The position numbers and the translations under genes were made by a program. Shown in pieces: positions 44,752 through 56,826 of a DNA stretch of 64,000 bases. Origin of the DNA: Candidatus Rubrivivax defluviihabitans (GTDB lineage Bacteria > Pseudomonadota > Gammaproteobacteria > Burkholderiales > Burkholderiaceae_C); NCBI GenBank assembly GCA_016709385.1, contig JADJMW010000008.1:266355-330354 (forward strand), written 5' to 3'. Position 1 is the first letter of the stretch; each line of letters opens with the position of its first letter. The notes under the pieces are model-generated. The model did not search any database and had not been told where the DNA came from. It worked only from the letters and a program-made list of their open reading frames with translations.

Positions 44752-45945
44752 ATGAAGCAATCCATCAAGCATCTGTCCGCCTTGCTGCTGTTCGCCGCGC
44801 TCGCGGCGTGCAGCGCGCCGCCGCGTGCAACTGCCGGCAGCGAGCTGTTGCACGATCAGCTCTTTGCCGCTTCCGACGCGGCCGGCGAGGCAGACGACGT
44901 TTTTGCCCTCAGCGACGAGATGCAAAGCTATGCGGCAACCCATCTGCAGTTCGGCCCGCAGCAACGCGACCCGCGCCCCGCCCTGATCGAAGCGCTTTAC
45001 ACCCAGCGGCAACTGGGCCTGAGCTATGACACCAGCGTGACCCGCAACGCGGCGCAAGCCTTCAGCGCCCGTGCCGGCAATTGCCTTTCGCTGGTCATCA
45101 TGACGGCGGCCTTCGCCAAGCATCTGGGCCTGCCCGTGAGTTACCGCAGCGTCGAGGCGGACATCTTCTATACGCGCGAAGGCGACCTGACCATGGCCAG
45201 CGGCCATGTCAACCTGGTGCTCGACCGGCTCGGGCCGTTGCCGCGGGCGGCATCGCGGTTGACTCCTGCGCCGACAGCGCACGAGGCGATGCTCGTGGAC
45301 TTCCTGCCGCCGCAGGAGTTGCGCGGGACGCGCTCGGTGACCTTGTCGGAACGAACCGTCCTGGCCATGTTCATGAACAACCGCGCCGCCGAGGCACTGA
45401 ACGAAGGGCGGCTCGACGACAGCTATGCCTGGGCACGCGCGGCCGTGCGCCAGGACCCCGAATTCAAAGCCGCCGTCAACACCCTGGGCGTGGTCTACCT
45501 GCGCGCCGGCCATCGACCACAGGCCGAAGCCGCGCTGCGTGCGGTGCTGGCGCAGGACGCCGACAACGTGGCGGCCCTTTCCAACCTGGTGCGTCTGGTG
45601 CAGCAGGACGGGCGCCAGGCCGAAGCGCGGCAGTTGGGTGAGCGGTTGGCGCGCCTGGAGCCCTACCCGCCGTTCCACTTCTTCGACCTCGGCCGGGCGG
45701 CCATGGCCGAAGGCAACTACGCCGGGGCACAGAAACTGTTCGACCGCGAGCTCGGCCGTCAGCCGTTGCAGCACGAGGTGCGATTCTGGGCCGCCCAGGC
45801 CGCCTGGCACCTGGGTGACGCCGCCAAGGCCGCGGACCACCTGCGCCAGGCCATGGACAACAGCCCGGACCCGCGCAGCCAGGCCGTCTACGCCACCAAG
45901 CTCGACCACCTGCTCGATCGTTTTCGCGCCTCGCGGCTGCAATAG
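44752..45945 (+). CDS. TPR lipoprotein with transglutaminase-like domain
   Basis: 397 aa from ATG 44752, with GGAGG ten bases upstream. Signal peptide with lipobox 'LAAC' (Cys20). Residues 75-170 show a transglutaminase-like arrangement: 'ARAGNCLSLVIMTAAFAKHLGLPVSY' region with Cys, then 'GHVNLVL' with His. Residues 205-397 are tetratricopeptide repeats ('AVNTLGVVYLRAGHRPQAEA', 'FDLGRAAMAEGNYAGAQ'). Probably an outer- or inner-membrane-anchored periplasmic scaffold; catalytic activity is not proven. Confidence 0.75.
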   Translation: MKQSIKHLSALLLFAALAACSAPPRATAGSELLHDQLFAASDAAGEADDVFALSDEMQSYAATHLQFGPQQRDPRPALIEALYTQRQLGLSYDTSVTRNAAQAFSARAGNCLSLVIMTAAFAKHLGLPVSYRSVEADIFYTREGDLTMASGHVNLVLDRLGPLPRAASRLTPAPTAHEAMLVDFLPPQELRGTRSVTLSERTVLAMFMNNRAAEALNEGRLDDSYAWARAAVRQDPEFKAAVNTLGVVYLRAGHRPQAEAALRAVLAQDADNVAALSNLVRLVQQDGRQAEARQLGERLARLEPYPPFHFFDLGRAAMAEGNYAGAQKLFDRELGRQPLQHEVRFWAAQAAWHLGDAAKAADHLRQAMDNSPDPRSQAVYATKLDHLLDRFRASRLQ

Positions 45946-46009
45946 CCGGCACGCGCCGTGAACAAGGCCGCGCGGCCGGCGGCGCCAGGAGCGTTAGTCT
46001 TGCGTCCTC

Positions 46010-46699
46010 ATGACCCAAGCCGCCAAGCCCAATCCGCTGTTCGAGATCGTCATCACGATCATCGTGCCCGCCGTCGTCCTGATGAAGTTGAGCGGCGAGG
46101 CCAACCTGGGCCCGCTGAGCGCGCTGCTGCTGGCGCTGGCGTTCCCGGTGGGCTGGGGACTGTGGGACGGTTTGCGCCGGCGCAAGCTGAACTGGCTGTC
46201 GGTGCTGGGCGTGGTGAGCACGCTGCTCACCGGCGGCATCGGCCTGCTCAAGCTCGATGCGCAGTGGCTGGCCGTCAAGGAAGCGGCGGTGCCCGGGCTC
46301 ATCGGGCTGGCGGTGCTGGGCTCCAACTGGACGAGCTGGCCGCTGATCCGCATCCTGGTCTTCAACCCGACGCTGTTCGACGTCGACCGCGTGCACGCGG
46401 CGCTGGAAGCGCGGCGCAACGTGGTGCCGTTCGAACTGCGGCTGCGCACCGGCACCCTGTTGCTGGCCGGCACCTTCTTCTTTTCCGCAGTGATGAACTA
46501 CCTGCTGGCGCGCTGGGTGGTCACCAGCCCGGCGGGCACCGAGGCCTTCAACGAGGAACTCGGGCGGCTCACGCTGCTGAGCTACCCCATCATCGCCATA
46601 CCTTCGATGCTGATGATGATGGGGCTGCTGTTCTGGCTGGCCCGCGGCGCCAAGGCGCTCACCGGGCTGGACCTGCACGACATGCTGCGAACGCATTGA
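46010..46699 (+). CDS. VC0807-type integral membrane protein
   Basis: 229 aa with six or so membrane helices ('ITIIVPAVVLMKL', 'LSVLGVVSTLLTGGIGLLKL', 'LLLAGTFFFSAVMNYLLARW', 'YPIIAIPSMLMMMGLLFWLA'). The pattern 'IPAVVLMKLSG..NLGP..ALLLALAFP' is that of the uncharacterised VC0807 family, often annotated as MFS-like. Function unknown. It is followed by the SUOX-like gene with a TAGAAT hexamer (46721-46726) in the 57-bp gap. Confidence 0.72.
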   Translation: MTQAAKPNPLFEIVITIIVPAVVLMKLSGEANLGPLSALLLALAFPVGWGLWDGLRRRKLNWLSVLGVVSTLLTGGIGLLKLDAQWLAVKEAAVPGLIGLAVLGSNWTSWPLIRILVFNPTLFDVDRVHAALEARRNVVPFELRLRTGTLLLAGTFFFSAVMNYLLARWVVTSPAGTEAFNEELGRLTLLSYPIIAIPSMLMMMGLLFWLARGAKALTGLDLHDMLRTH

Positions 46700-47265
46700 C
46701 GGCTGCCGGGGCCACCGCCCCTAGAATGCGCGATCCTGTGATGATTCGAACGGGCCATGCGCATCCGCCGTAGTCACCCCAACCATCCCGGGACCGGGCG
46801 TCGTTCGTTGCTGTGCCTGGGCGGCGGCCTGCTGCTCGCCGCCGCCTGGCCGGTGCGCGCGCTGGTCGCAGCCTCCGGGCCGGTCGTGCTCACCGTGGGC
46901 GGCCGGGTGCGCATGCCCAACCAGGGTGATGCCGCCCACTTCGACATGACCATGCTGGCGGCACTGCCGCAGACCAGTTTTTCCACTCGCACGCCCTGGT
47001 ATGCCCAGCCGCGGCGCTTCACCGGGCCGCTGCTTCGCGACGTGCTGGTGGCCGCCGGCGCGCAGGGCGACGTGATCCGGCTGACCGCGCTCAACGACTA
47101 CCGCGTCGACATGCCATACCAGGACGCGCAGCGCCATGACGTCATCGTGGCCCGGCTGCTGGACGACAAGCCCATGGCCGTGCGCGACAAGGGCCCGCTG
47201 TTCGTGATCTACCCATTCGACTCGCGGCCCGAATTGCGGGGTGCGGTCTACTACAGCCGCTCGGC

Positions 47266-49543
<2,278 letters not shown>

Positions 49544-49554
<11 letters not shown>

Positions 49555-50599
49555 CCGGCTCCGGCTCCAGCCGGATGCCGAAGCGACCGTACACGCTCTC
49601 CTGGATGGCGCGCGCCAGCGTCACCACCTCGGCGCCGCTGGCGCCGCCACGGTTGACGAGCACCAGCGCCTGCCGCTCGTAGACGCCGGCACGGCCCACG
49701 GTCTTGCCCTTCCAGCCGCAGGCGTCGATCAGCCAGCCGGCGGCCAGCTTGCAGCTGCCGTCGGGCAGCCGGTAGTGCACCACCTCGGGATCGCGGCCGA
49801 TGATGTCGCGGCACTGCTCGGGGCTCACCACCGGGTTCTTGAAGAAGCTGCCGGCGTTGCCGATCACGGCCGGGTCGGGCAGCTTGGCGCGGCGGATCGC
49901 GCACACCCAGTCGAACACGGTCATCGCGTCGGGTGCGGCGTTGCCGGTCTCGGCCATCCTGCGCTCCAGGTCCAGGTAACCGAGCACCGGCTGCCAGGGC
50001 CGCGGCAGGCGGAAACGCACGCGCGTGATGACGGTCTTGCCCGCCAGGTGCTGCTTGAAGACGCTGTCGCGGTAGCCGAAGCGGCAGGCCGCGGCGTCCA
50101 GCGTCACGCGGCGCCCGGTCATCAGGTCCACCGCGTCCAGCGACTCGAAGCGGTCCTTCAGTTCCACGCCATAGGCGCCGATGTTCTGCACCGGCGCCGC
50201 ACCCACCTGGCCCGGGATCAGCGCCAGGTTCTCCAGCCCCGGCCAGCCCTGCTGCAGCGTCCAGGCCACGAAGTCGTGCCAGTTCTCGCCGGCGCCGGCC
50301 TCCACGATCCAGCCCTCGCGCTCGGTGCGCAGCAGTCGCCGGCCCATGATCTCGACCTTCAGCACCACGCCCGGCACGTCTCGCGTGAGGACCACGTTGC
50401 TGCCGCCACCGAGCACGAATTTCGGCGCCACGCCGTAGTCGGGGTGGTCGACGACGCGCCGCACGTCGGCCTCGGTGGCCAGCCGCACCAGCGTGGCAGC
50501 CACCGCGGGCAGGCCGAAGCTGTTGAATTCGCGCAGGCTGGCGCGTTGTTGCACCTGCAGCGCGTTCGCAGGGGGGGCGGTGTGGGCGGTGTCGGCCAT
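49544..50599 (-). CDS. murB: UDP-N-acetylenolpyruvoylglucosamine reductase
   Basis: 351 aa, the E. coli-type (type I) MurB. FAD-binding 'VLGGGSNVVLTRD' (about 62-74), 'GLENLALIPGQVGAAPVQNIGAYG' region (about 120-143), 'GNAGSFFKNP' with the catalytic Ser (about 249-258) and C-terminal Glu. It reduces UDP-GlcNAc-enolpyruvate to UDP-MurNAc in peptidoglycan synthesis. Its end overlaps the kinase gene by 11 bp; it is divergent from yajQ. Confidence 0.95.
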
Positions 50600-50656
50600 G
50601 GCAGAATTTTGGGTCTAGTCTACGTGCCTCCCCAGCCCCGCAGCCGCCTCGACCCG

Positions 50657-51160
50657 ATGCCCAGCTTCGACACCGTGATCCAGCCCGACCTGGTGGAACT
50701 GCGCAATGCCGTCGACCAGGCCAACAAGGAGATCGGCACGCGCTTCGACTTCAAGGGCTCCAGCGCGCTGACCGAACTCGCCGACCGCAGCGCCAAGGAC
50801 CGCGAGCTCACGCTCTACGCCGACAGCGACTTCCAGCTCCAGCAGGTGCGCGACGTGCTGCTGGCACGGCTGGCCAAGCGCAATGTCGATGCCCGCTTCC
50901 TCGACTTTTCCGGCACGCCGCAGAAGCTGGGCGGCGACCGGCTCAGGCTGGCGGTGCCGGTGAAGAGCGGCGTCGACGCCGAAGCGGCGAAGAAGATGCA
51001 GGGTCTGCTGAAGGCTTCCAAGCTGAAGGTGCAGGCGGCTTTCCAGGGTGACGCGGTGCGCGTGACCGGGGCCAAGCGCGACGACCTGCAGGCCGCGATG
51101 GCGCTGCTGCGCAGGGAATTGGCGGACCTGCCGCTGTCCTTCGACAATTTCCGCGCGTGA
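50657..51160 (+). CDS. yajQ: YajQ family nucleotide-binding protein
   Basis: 167 aa (usually 160-165). Begins 'MPSFDTVIQPDLVELRNAVD' and has 'RFDFKGSSA', 'AKKMQGLLKASKLKVQAAFQ' (about 113-132), and ends 'LPLSFDNFRA', all characteristic. Members bind nucleotides and in some species cyclic-di-GMP. The ATG at 50657 was chosen because the longer open frame upstream lies inside murB antisense. murB-yajQ divergence is common in betaproteobacteria. Confidence 0.93.
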   Translation: MPSFDTVIQPDLVELRNAVDQANKEIGTRFDFKGSSALTELADRSAKDRELTLYADSDFQLQQVRDVLLARLAKRNVDARFLDFSGTPQKLGGDRLRLAVPVKSGVDAEAAKKMQGLLKASKLKVQAAFQGDAVRVTGAKRDDLQAAMALLRRELADLPLSFDNFRA

Positions 51161-51349
51161 AGCGCCGCTGGCGGACAACAGCTGTCTCAGCCGCTCCCAG
51201 ATGCGGGCGCGAAAGCGACGTCATGCGACCCGACCGACGCTGGCGGTGCATGCCCCGGCGCTGGCGCTGAAGGAACTGTCCCGCGAGGGACAAGGCATTT
51301 TCGAACGGTCGTGCTAAAACGTCGGGCTGGACCCGCAGGGAGGACAACG

Positions 51350-52531
51350 ATGGACCTGAATTTCACGCCCGAGGAACTGGCCTTCCGGCAGGAGATCCGC
51401 GACTGCGGCCAGGAACCTGCCCGAGGACATCAGCCACAAGGTGCGCCACTCGCTGCGCCTGTCGCGCGAAGACCTGCAGCGCTGGGCCAGGATCCTCGGC
51501 CAGCAGGGCTGGCTGGGCTGGGGCTGGCCCAGGGAATTCGGCGGCCCGGGCTGGAATGCGGTGCAGAAGCACCTGTTCGAAGAGGAATGCGCGCTGGCCG
51601 CCGCGCCGCGCGTGGTGCCCTTCGGCCCGGTGATGGTGGCGCCGGTGATCATGGCCTTCGGCAGTCCCGAGCAGCAGCGGCGTTTCCTGCCCGGCATCGC
51701 CAGCGGCGAGGTGTGGTGGAGCCAGGGCTACAGCGAACCGGGTTCCGGCTCGGACCTGGCCTCGCTCAAATGCCGCGCCGAACGGCAGGGCGACAAGTAC
51801 ATCGTCAACGGCCAGAAGACCTGGACCACGCTGGGCCAGCACGGCGAGTGGATCTTCTGCCTGGTGCGCACCAGCAATGAAGGCAAGCCGCAGATGGGCA
51901 TCAGCTTCCTGCTCATCGACATGAAGAGCCCCGGTGTCACGGTGCGCCCCATCGTGCTGATGGACGGCGAGCCCGAGGTCAACGAGGTCTGGTTCGACAA
52001 CGTCGAGGTGCCGGCCGAGAACCTGGTGGGCGAGGAGAACAAGGGCTGGACCTACGCCAAGCACCTGCTGGCGCACGAACGCACCAATATCGCCGACGTG
52101 AACCGCTCCAAGCGCGAACTCGAACGGCTCAAGCGCATCGCCAAGACCGAGGGCGTGTGGGACGACCAGCGCTTCCGCGACCAGATCGCGCTGCTCGAAG
52201 TGGACGTGGTGGCGCTGGAGATGCTGGTGCTGCGCGTGCTCTCGGCCGAGAAGAGCGGCAAGCAGAGCCTGGACATCGCCGGCCTCTTGAAGATCCGCGG
52301 CAGCGAGATCCAGCAGCGCTACACCGAACTCATGATGCTGGCGGCCGGCCCGCTGACGCGCCCCTTCATCTGGGAAGCCATGGAAGCCGGCTGGCAGGGG
52401 CGACATGGTCTTGCCGGCGGCCAACCTGCCGCTGGCCGGCACCTACTTCAACATGCGCAAGACGACGATCTGGCGGCGGATCGAACGAAGTGCAGCGCAA
52501 TATCGTCGCGCAAACCGTGCTCGGGAGCTGA
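51350..52531 (+). pseudogene. Acyl-CoA dehydrogenase, pimeloyl-CoA dehydrogenase large-subunit-like; three frameshifts
   Basis: The start is ATG 51350 ('MDLNFTPEELAFRQEIRD'); an extra base near 51405-51425 moves the reading to the main frame (51441-52400), which is unbroken through 'YSEPGSGSDLASLKCRA' and 'LLAHERTNIADVNRSKREL'. Extra bases at about 52395-52402 (G-run) and 52470-52475 move it again to 'MVLPAANLPLAGTYFNMRK' and then 'GGSNEVQRNIVAQTVLGS', stop 52531. Rejoined it is a normal 393-aa acyl-CoA dehydrogenase of the PimC type with FAD and a partner small subunit. The indels look like sequencing errors. Confidence 0.8.
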
Positions 52532-52534
52532 CAT

Positions 52535-52689
52535 GAAACCCCCAACCTCGCTACGCTCGGTACCCCCCAAGGGGGCGGTCAGCACCTTCGGAACGGCCGG
52601 GCGGTACTGACATGAACCCCCAAGCTCACATTCGTTCGCTGCCCCCGCGGCGCATGCCGCCCTTTGGGACGGCCCGGCAGGAGGCATGA
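52535..52689 (+). repeat. Two tandem copies of a short C-run/G-run intergenic repeat
   Basis: Copy A (52535-52608) and copy B (52611-52689) both begin with TGAA(A)CCCCCAA, contain a C-run/G-run stem (CCCCC-AA-GGGGG in copy A; a CCCCCGCGG variant in copy B) and end with (G)ACGGCC(C)GGC. Similar C-run/G-run repeats are common between genes in Comamonadaceae-type genomes. They fill the gap between the two dehydrogenase subunits and might act on mRNA stability. Confidence 0.7.
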
Positions 52690-52690
52690 C

Positions 52691-53830
52691 ATGGACTTCG
52701 ACTTCACCGACGACCAGGAATCGCTGCGCGACGCCGTGCGGCGCTGGTGGACAAGGGCTTCTCGTTTGAACGCCGGCACGCCACGGCCAGGCCGGCGGCG
52801 CCACGCGCGACGTCCACCGTGAACTCGCTGGATCTGGGCCTGACCGGCCTGACGGTGGCCGAGGTGCGGCGGCATGGGCTTCGGCGCCATCGAACCATGG
52901 TGGTGTGCGAGGAACTCGGCCGCGGCCTCGTCAACGCGCCGTATGCCGAAGCGGCGCTGATGGCGCCGGCGCTGCTGGCGACCGCGCCCGCGGTGCTGCA
53001 GGCGGCGTGGTTGCCGCGCATGGCCAGCGGCGACGCGCTGGTGGTGCCGGCGCTGCACGAACGCGCGTCGCGCTACCGGCTCAACCACGTCGGCGTGCGC
53101 CGCCACCGCGGGCGAGCTGTGGACGCTGACCGGCGTCAAGACGCTGGTGCCGGCCGGAGACGAGGCCGACGCCTTCATCGTGCCGGCGCGCCTGCAGGGC
53201 GCGGCCGACGACACCAGCGGCATCGGCCTGTTCCTGGTCGACCGCGGCGCGGCGCATGTGCGCGGATTCCCACCCAGGACGGCGCGCGTGCGGCCGAACT
53301 CGTGCTGGCGCTGACGCCGGCCAAGCTGATCACCCGTGAAGGCTGGGAGACGATGGAAGCGGGGGTGGAGATTGGGCTGGCTGCGCAAATGGCAGAGGCC
53401 GTCGGCCTGATGGACCGGCTGGTGGCCATCACCGTCGAGTACATGAATACGCGCAAGCAGTTCGGCGTGCCCATCGCCAGCTTCCAGGCGCTGCGCCACC
53501 GCATGGCCGACGTGAAGATGCAGCTGGAACTGGGCCGCTCGATGAGCTACTACGCCAGCCTCAAGCTCGGCGAACCGGCCGCGCAGCGCCGGCGCGCCAT
53601 CAGCCAGGCACGGGTGCAGCTGGGCCAGAGCATGCGCTTCGTGGGCCAGCAGTGCATCCAGTTGCACGGCGGCATCGGCTGCACCGACGAGTGCAGCGCC
53701 AGCCATTATTTCAAGCGCCTGACGATGCTCGAGATGACCTACGGCGACACCTTGCACCACCTGGGCGAGGTCAGCAACCGCATGCAGGACACGGCCGGCG
53801 TCTTGTCGGCGGCGAATCTTCCCTGGCGGC
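52691..53830 (+). pseudogene. Acyl-CoA dehydrogenase small-subunit-like (PimD type); several frameshifts
   Basis: ATG 52691 ('MDFDFTDDQESLRDAVRR') lies close behind GGAGG. Frame changes at about 52745, 52790, 52870, 53100 and 53270 are needed to follow the protein. The C-terminal half is clean: 'MNTRKQFGVPIASFQALRHR' and 'CIQLHGGIGCTDE' before 'SHYFKRLTMLEMTYGD'. The end is uncertain; the frame runs on past 53830 into unrelated sequence. The expected length is about 380 aa. With the upstream gene it would form a heterodimeric dehydrogenase acting on dicarboxylic or long acyl-CoA. Confidence 0.75.
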
Positions 53831-53958
53831 CGACGCGGGCCGCTCGCGTACGGGGACAATCTCGTGCGCTGCACCCGCGGGCGGTCGCGACGGAAGCTTC
53901 GCCACCGCTGCGACGCAGTCGCCAGGAAGCCCATGAATCGCTGAAAGACAATCCCCGC

Positions 53959-54967
53959 ATGTTTCCCGGCGCCATCACCGACATCGCCGGCTGCCGCGGT
54001 CGGCCATGCCACAGAGCGGCCGCCCCACCGGCCGCACCGTCGTACTGTGCGAGGCCGGGGCGACCTGCGGCGTGGACGTGCGCGGTGCCGCCCCGGGCAC
54101 GCGCGAGACCGATCTGCTGCGCCCCGACAACCTGGTCGAGCAGGTGCACGCCGTGCTGCTGGCCGGCGGCAGCGCCTTCGGCCTGGACGCCGCCGCCGGT
54201 GTCATGCGCTGGCTGGAGGAACGCGGCCATGGTTTCGCCGTGGGGCCGATGGTGGGCGCAGGCGCGACGGCGACGCCGGTGCGCGTGCCCATCGTGCCGG
54301 CCGCCGTGCTGTTCGACCTGTGGGTGGGCGACCCACGCATCCGCCCCGGCGCCGACAGCGGCTACGCGGCCTGCGCTTCAGCGCGATCCGAGCCGCCGGA
54401 ACAAGGCAACGTCGGCGCTGGCGCGGGTGCCACGGTGGGCAAGCTGTTCGGCATCGACGCGCCATGAAGGGCGGCATCGGCACCGCCTCGCTTCGTATCG
54501 GCGCTGTCACCGTGGGCGCCCTGGTGGCGGTGAATGCCATCGGCGATGTCTTCGACCCCGCCACCGGACGCATCCTGGCCGGTGCACGCACGGCCGACGG
54601 TCGCGCGGCGCTGGACAGCGTGGCCGCGATCCTGCGCGGCGAGGGTCCAGCGGGGGCGCTGGCCGGCATGGCCACCACCATCGGCGTGATTGCCACCGAC
54701 GCTTCGCTGACCAAGGCCCAGGCCAACAAGCTGGCGACCATGGCGCACGACGGGCTGGCGCGCTGCATCCGCCCGGTGCACACCATGACCGACGGCGATA
54801 CGCTGTTCGCGCTGGCCACCGGCGGCAGCGGGCGCAGCGGCGAGATGACGGTGCTGGGCGTGATGGCCGCCGAGGTGACTTCACGCGCGGTACTGAACGC
54901 GGTGCGCGCAGCCACCGGCCTGCGCATGCCGGCATTGCCCGCCGCGTGCGACCTCGCCCCGACCTGA
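53959..54967 (+). pseudogene. P1/DmpA (S58) family peptidase; frameshifted
   Basis: ATG 53959 gives 'MFPGAITDIAGC', then a shift near 53995-54015 leads to 'RPTGRTVVLCEAGATCGVDV' and 'LLAGGSAFGLDAAAGVMRWL'; a lost base at about 54462 leads to 'MKGGIGTASLRIGAVTVGAL', where the family's self-cleavage/nucleophile residue lies, and on to 54967. Joined it is about 335 aa. Members are N-terminal-nucleophile aminopeptidases that release D- or beta-amino acids. Both breaks fit one-base errors. Confidence 0.82.
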
Positions 54968-55037
54968 TGGCCGCGGACCTGCCCACGTCCCGGCACCGCA
55001 GCCGCCGCGAACGCCGCCGGCACGGCTGAATGCCCGC

Positions 55038-55770
55038 ATGAACCTGGCCCAGATCCTCTTCACCCAGGGCTTTGGCACGCGGCGCCTGTGCGCCGGCATC
55101 GTGGCCGCGGGCCGGGTGCGCATCGGCGGCCAGATAGTCGACGACCCGCACGCCGATTTCGCCACCGAAGGCCTGGTCTTCGAGATCGAGGGCCGACCCT
55201 GGCCGTACCGGGAGCGCGCGCTGCTGATGCTGCACAAGCCCGCCGGCTACGAGTGTTCGCAAAAGCCCCGCCACCACCCGAGCGTGCTCAGCCTGCTGCC
55301 GCCGCCGCTGCGCAACCGGGGCGTGCAACCGGTGGGCCGGCTCGACGAGGACACCACCGGGCTGTTGCTGCTCACCGACGACGGCGCGCTGATCCACCGC
55401 CTGACCTCACCGAAATGGCACGTGCCCAAGGTCTACGAGGTGGGCACCAGGCACCCAGTCACCGACGAGGAGATCACTCAGTTGCTGGCCGGTGGTACTC
55501 GAAGACGACCCCGCCCCGGTCAGCGCGGCGGCCTGCGAACGCACTGCCGAGCTGGCGCTGACGCTGACGCTCACCGAAGGCAAGTACCACCAAGTCAAGC
55601 GCATGGTGGCGGCGGTGGGCAACCGCGTCGAAGCACTGCATCGCAGCCGCTTCGGCGCGCTGCCGCTGCCGCCGGACTTGCCGCCCGGAGGCTGGCGCTG
55701 GGTGGACGCGCTCGAGATCGACAGCGTCAGCGCTGGCCCGGTCGCCGATTCGCCAGCCGCTCGCGGGTGA
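55038..55770 (+). CDS. RsuA/RluE-type 16S/23S rRNA pseudouridine synthase, one frameshift
   Basis: ATG 55038. The S4-like N-terminus ('LAQILFTQGFGTRRLCAGIV') and 'MLHKPAGYECSQKPRHHPSV', then the catalytic 'VGRLDEDTTGLLLLTDDG' (about 95-112), then 'KWHVPKVYEV'. At about 55488-55492 the frame changes and continues 'VLEDDPAPVS...LTEGKYHQVKRMVAAVGN' to 55770. Total about 244 aa, normal for the family. Converges with a small ORF on the other strand (44-bp overlap). Confidence 0.85.
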
Positions 55771-56023
55771 ACCGACGCAGGCGCAGCAGCGGGCCCCCCA
55801 TCAAGTCTCCGAGAGCATCCCTCAGGCACCGGGCGATTGCGGGCGTCGGCGGCGGGTGTTCGACGTGCCGCCGCCGCGCCCGGTCCAGCGCCTGCTGCCA
55901 GGCGGTGACCGTGTGCTCGATGGAGTGGCGGTTGCGCACCTCGGCCCAGGTCGCCAGCGGCACGCGCAAGCGCACATCGGCGATCAGCGAGTCGATGACG
56001 TCAGCGGCGGCAAGCACCTTCAT
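55727..56023 (-). CDS. Small ORF, possible glycosyltransferase C-terminal remnant
   Basis: 98 aa from ATG 56023, which overlaps the methyltransferase stop as ATGA. 'WAEVRNRHSIEHTVTAWQQAL' (about 26-46) is reminiscent of the C-terminal helix of GT4-type glycosyltransferases, but no complete domain is present. It could be a truncated gene or a small accessory protein. Convergent overlap with the pseudouridine synthase is 44 bp. Confidence 0.45.
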   Translation of the reverse strand: MKVLAAADVIDSLIADVRLRVPLATWAEVRNRHSIEHTVTAWQQALDRARRRHVEHPPPTPAIARCLRDALGDLMGGPLLRLRRFTRERLANRRPGQR

Positions 56024-56610
56024 CGCCCGGGCTTGACGGCCTCGAATTCCCAGATCAAGTGCCCGCAGGCGCCGCGCCAAGTGCGGTGCGCCAGCCGCAG
56101 CCGCTGCCACCAGCCCCTGGGCGGCGCAATGAAGGCCACGCTCGGGTCCGGCCGCGTGAGTTGAACCCGGCGGGCAATGAAATCGCCGTGAAAGCCGTAC
56201 ATCGCCGCCAGCCGCTGCGGCTGCACGAAATACTGGTGCGTGTCCACCGTCATGATGTTGACATGCGTCGGGTCCTGGAAGGCCGATTTGCCGGGGTAGA
56301 CCGGGGTGCACGCATACAGCAGGCCACCCGACCTGAGCACGCGCCAGACTTCGTTCATCAGTTCGATGAATGGAAAACGCGTGCCCTGGCCGTCGGCGGT
56401 GGGCAGCACGCGCGGCACATGCTCCAGGAAGTCATAGGCCGACACTGAATCGAAGCTGTCGCTGTCGAAGGGGATCGGATGTAGCGACAGGTTGGCGCGA
56501 CGGATCGGCCCGCCTTCAGCACTGCCGGACAGGTCAACGCCGAACAATTCGTCGCGGCCATAAGGGTTGCGCGGCACGGGGCCGCAGCCCAAGTCGAGGT
56601 GTCTGCTCAT
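56020..56610 (-). CDS. Class I SAM-dependent methyltransferase
   Basis: 196 aa. Motif I 'HLDLGCGPVPRNP' (4-16), an acidic 'GVDLSG' loop, and the post-motif 'ELMNEVWRVLRSGGLLYACTPVYPG' (about 83-107), typical of methyltransferases in polysaccharide loci. Acceptor unknown; probably a sugar or a polysaccharide precursor. It is coupled at both ends by ATGA overlaps to small ORFs. Confidence 0.85.
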   Translation of the reverse strand: MSRHLDLGCGPVPRNPYGRDELFGVDLSGSAEGGPIRRANLSLHPIPFDSDSFDSVSAYDFLEHVPRVLPTADGQGTRFPFIELMNEVWRVLRSGGLLYACTPVYPGKSAFQDPTHVNIMTVDTHQYFVQPQRLAAMYGFHGDFIARRVQLTRPDPSVAFIAPPRGWWQRLRLAHRTWRGACGHLIWEFEAVKPGR

Positions 56611-56816
56611 GGATGGGGCGGGCGCGCGGGGCGACCCTTGAAGAGGCTGAGAAGCATGACCGACGCGCCTTGCAGCAGGGTGTTGGGGTCGCTGCGGTCG
56701 ACGCGCAGGCAGCGCTTCAGCAGGCGTCTGGCGACTGCAGGCAGACCCTGGGCCGGCAGCACGCGCGCAACCCTTGCACCGGCGAATACGCGTCCGACGA
56801 CCAGGACCCTTGCCAC
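56607..56816 (-). CDS. Small ORF, TPR-like fragment
   Basis: 69 aa from GTG 56816; stop overlaps the methyltransferase ATG. 'ARRLLKRCLRVDRSDPNTLLQ' (about 29-49) looks like one TPR helix pair, but there is only one. It starts ten bases after the upstream glycosyltransferase stop. It may be a gene remnant or a short linker protein in the operon. Confidence 0.4.
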   Translation of the reverse strand: MARVLVVGRVFAGARVARVLPAQGLPAVARRLLKRCLRVDRSDPNTLLQGASVMLLSLFKGRPARPPHP

Positions 56817-56826
56817 TCGTGTGATC

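Noticed and set aside
51350..55770. Programmed frameshifting in the acyl-CoA dehydrogenase and peptidase genes
   Set aside because: Many independent shifts in both directions at sites without slippery sequences; essential genes nearby show the same pattern, so errors are the simpler reason.
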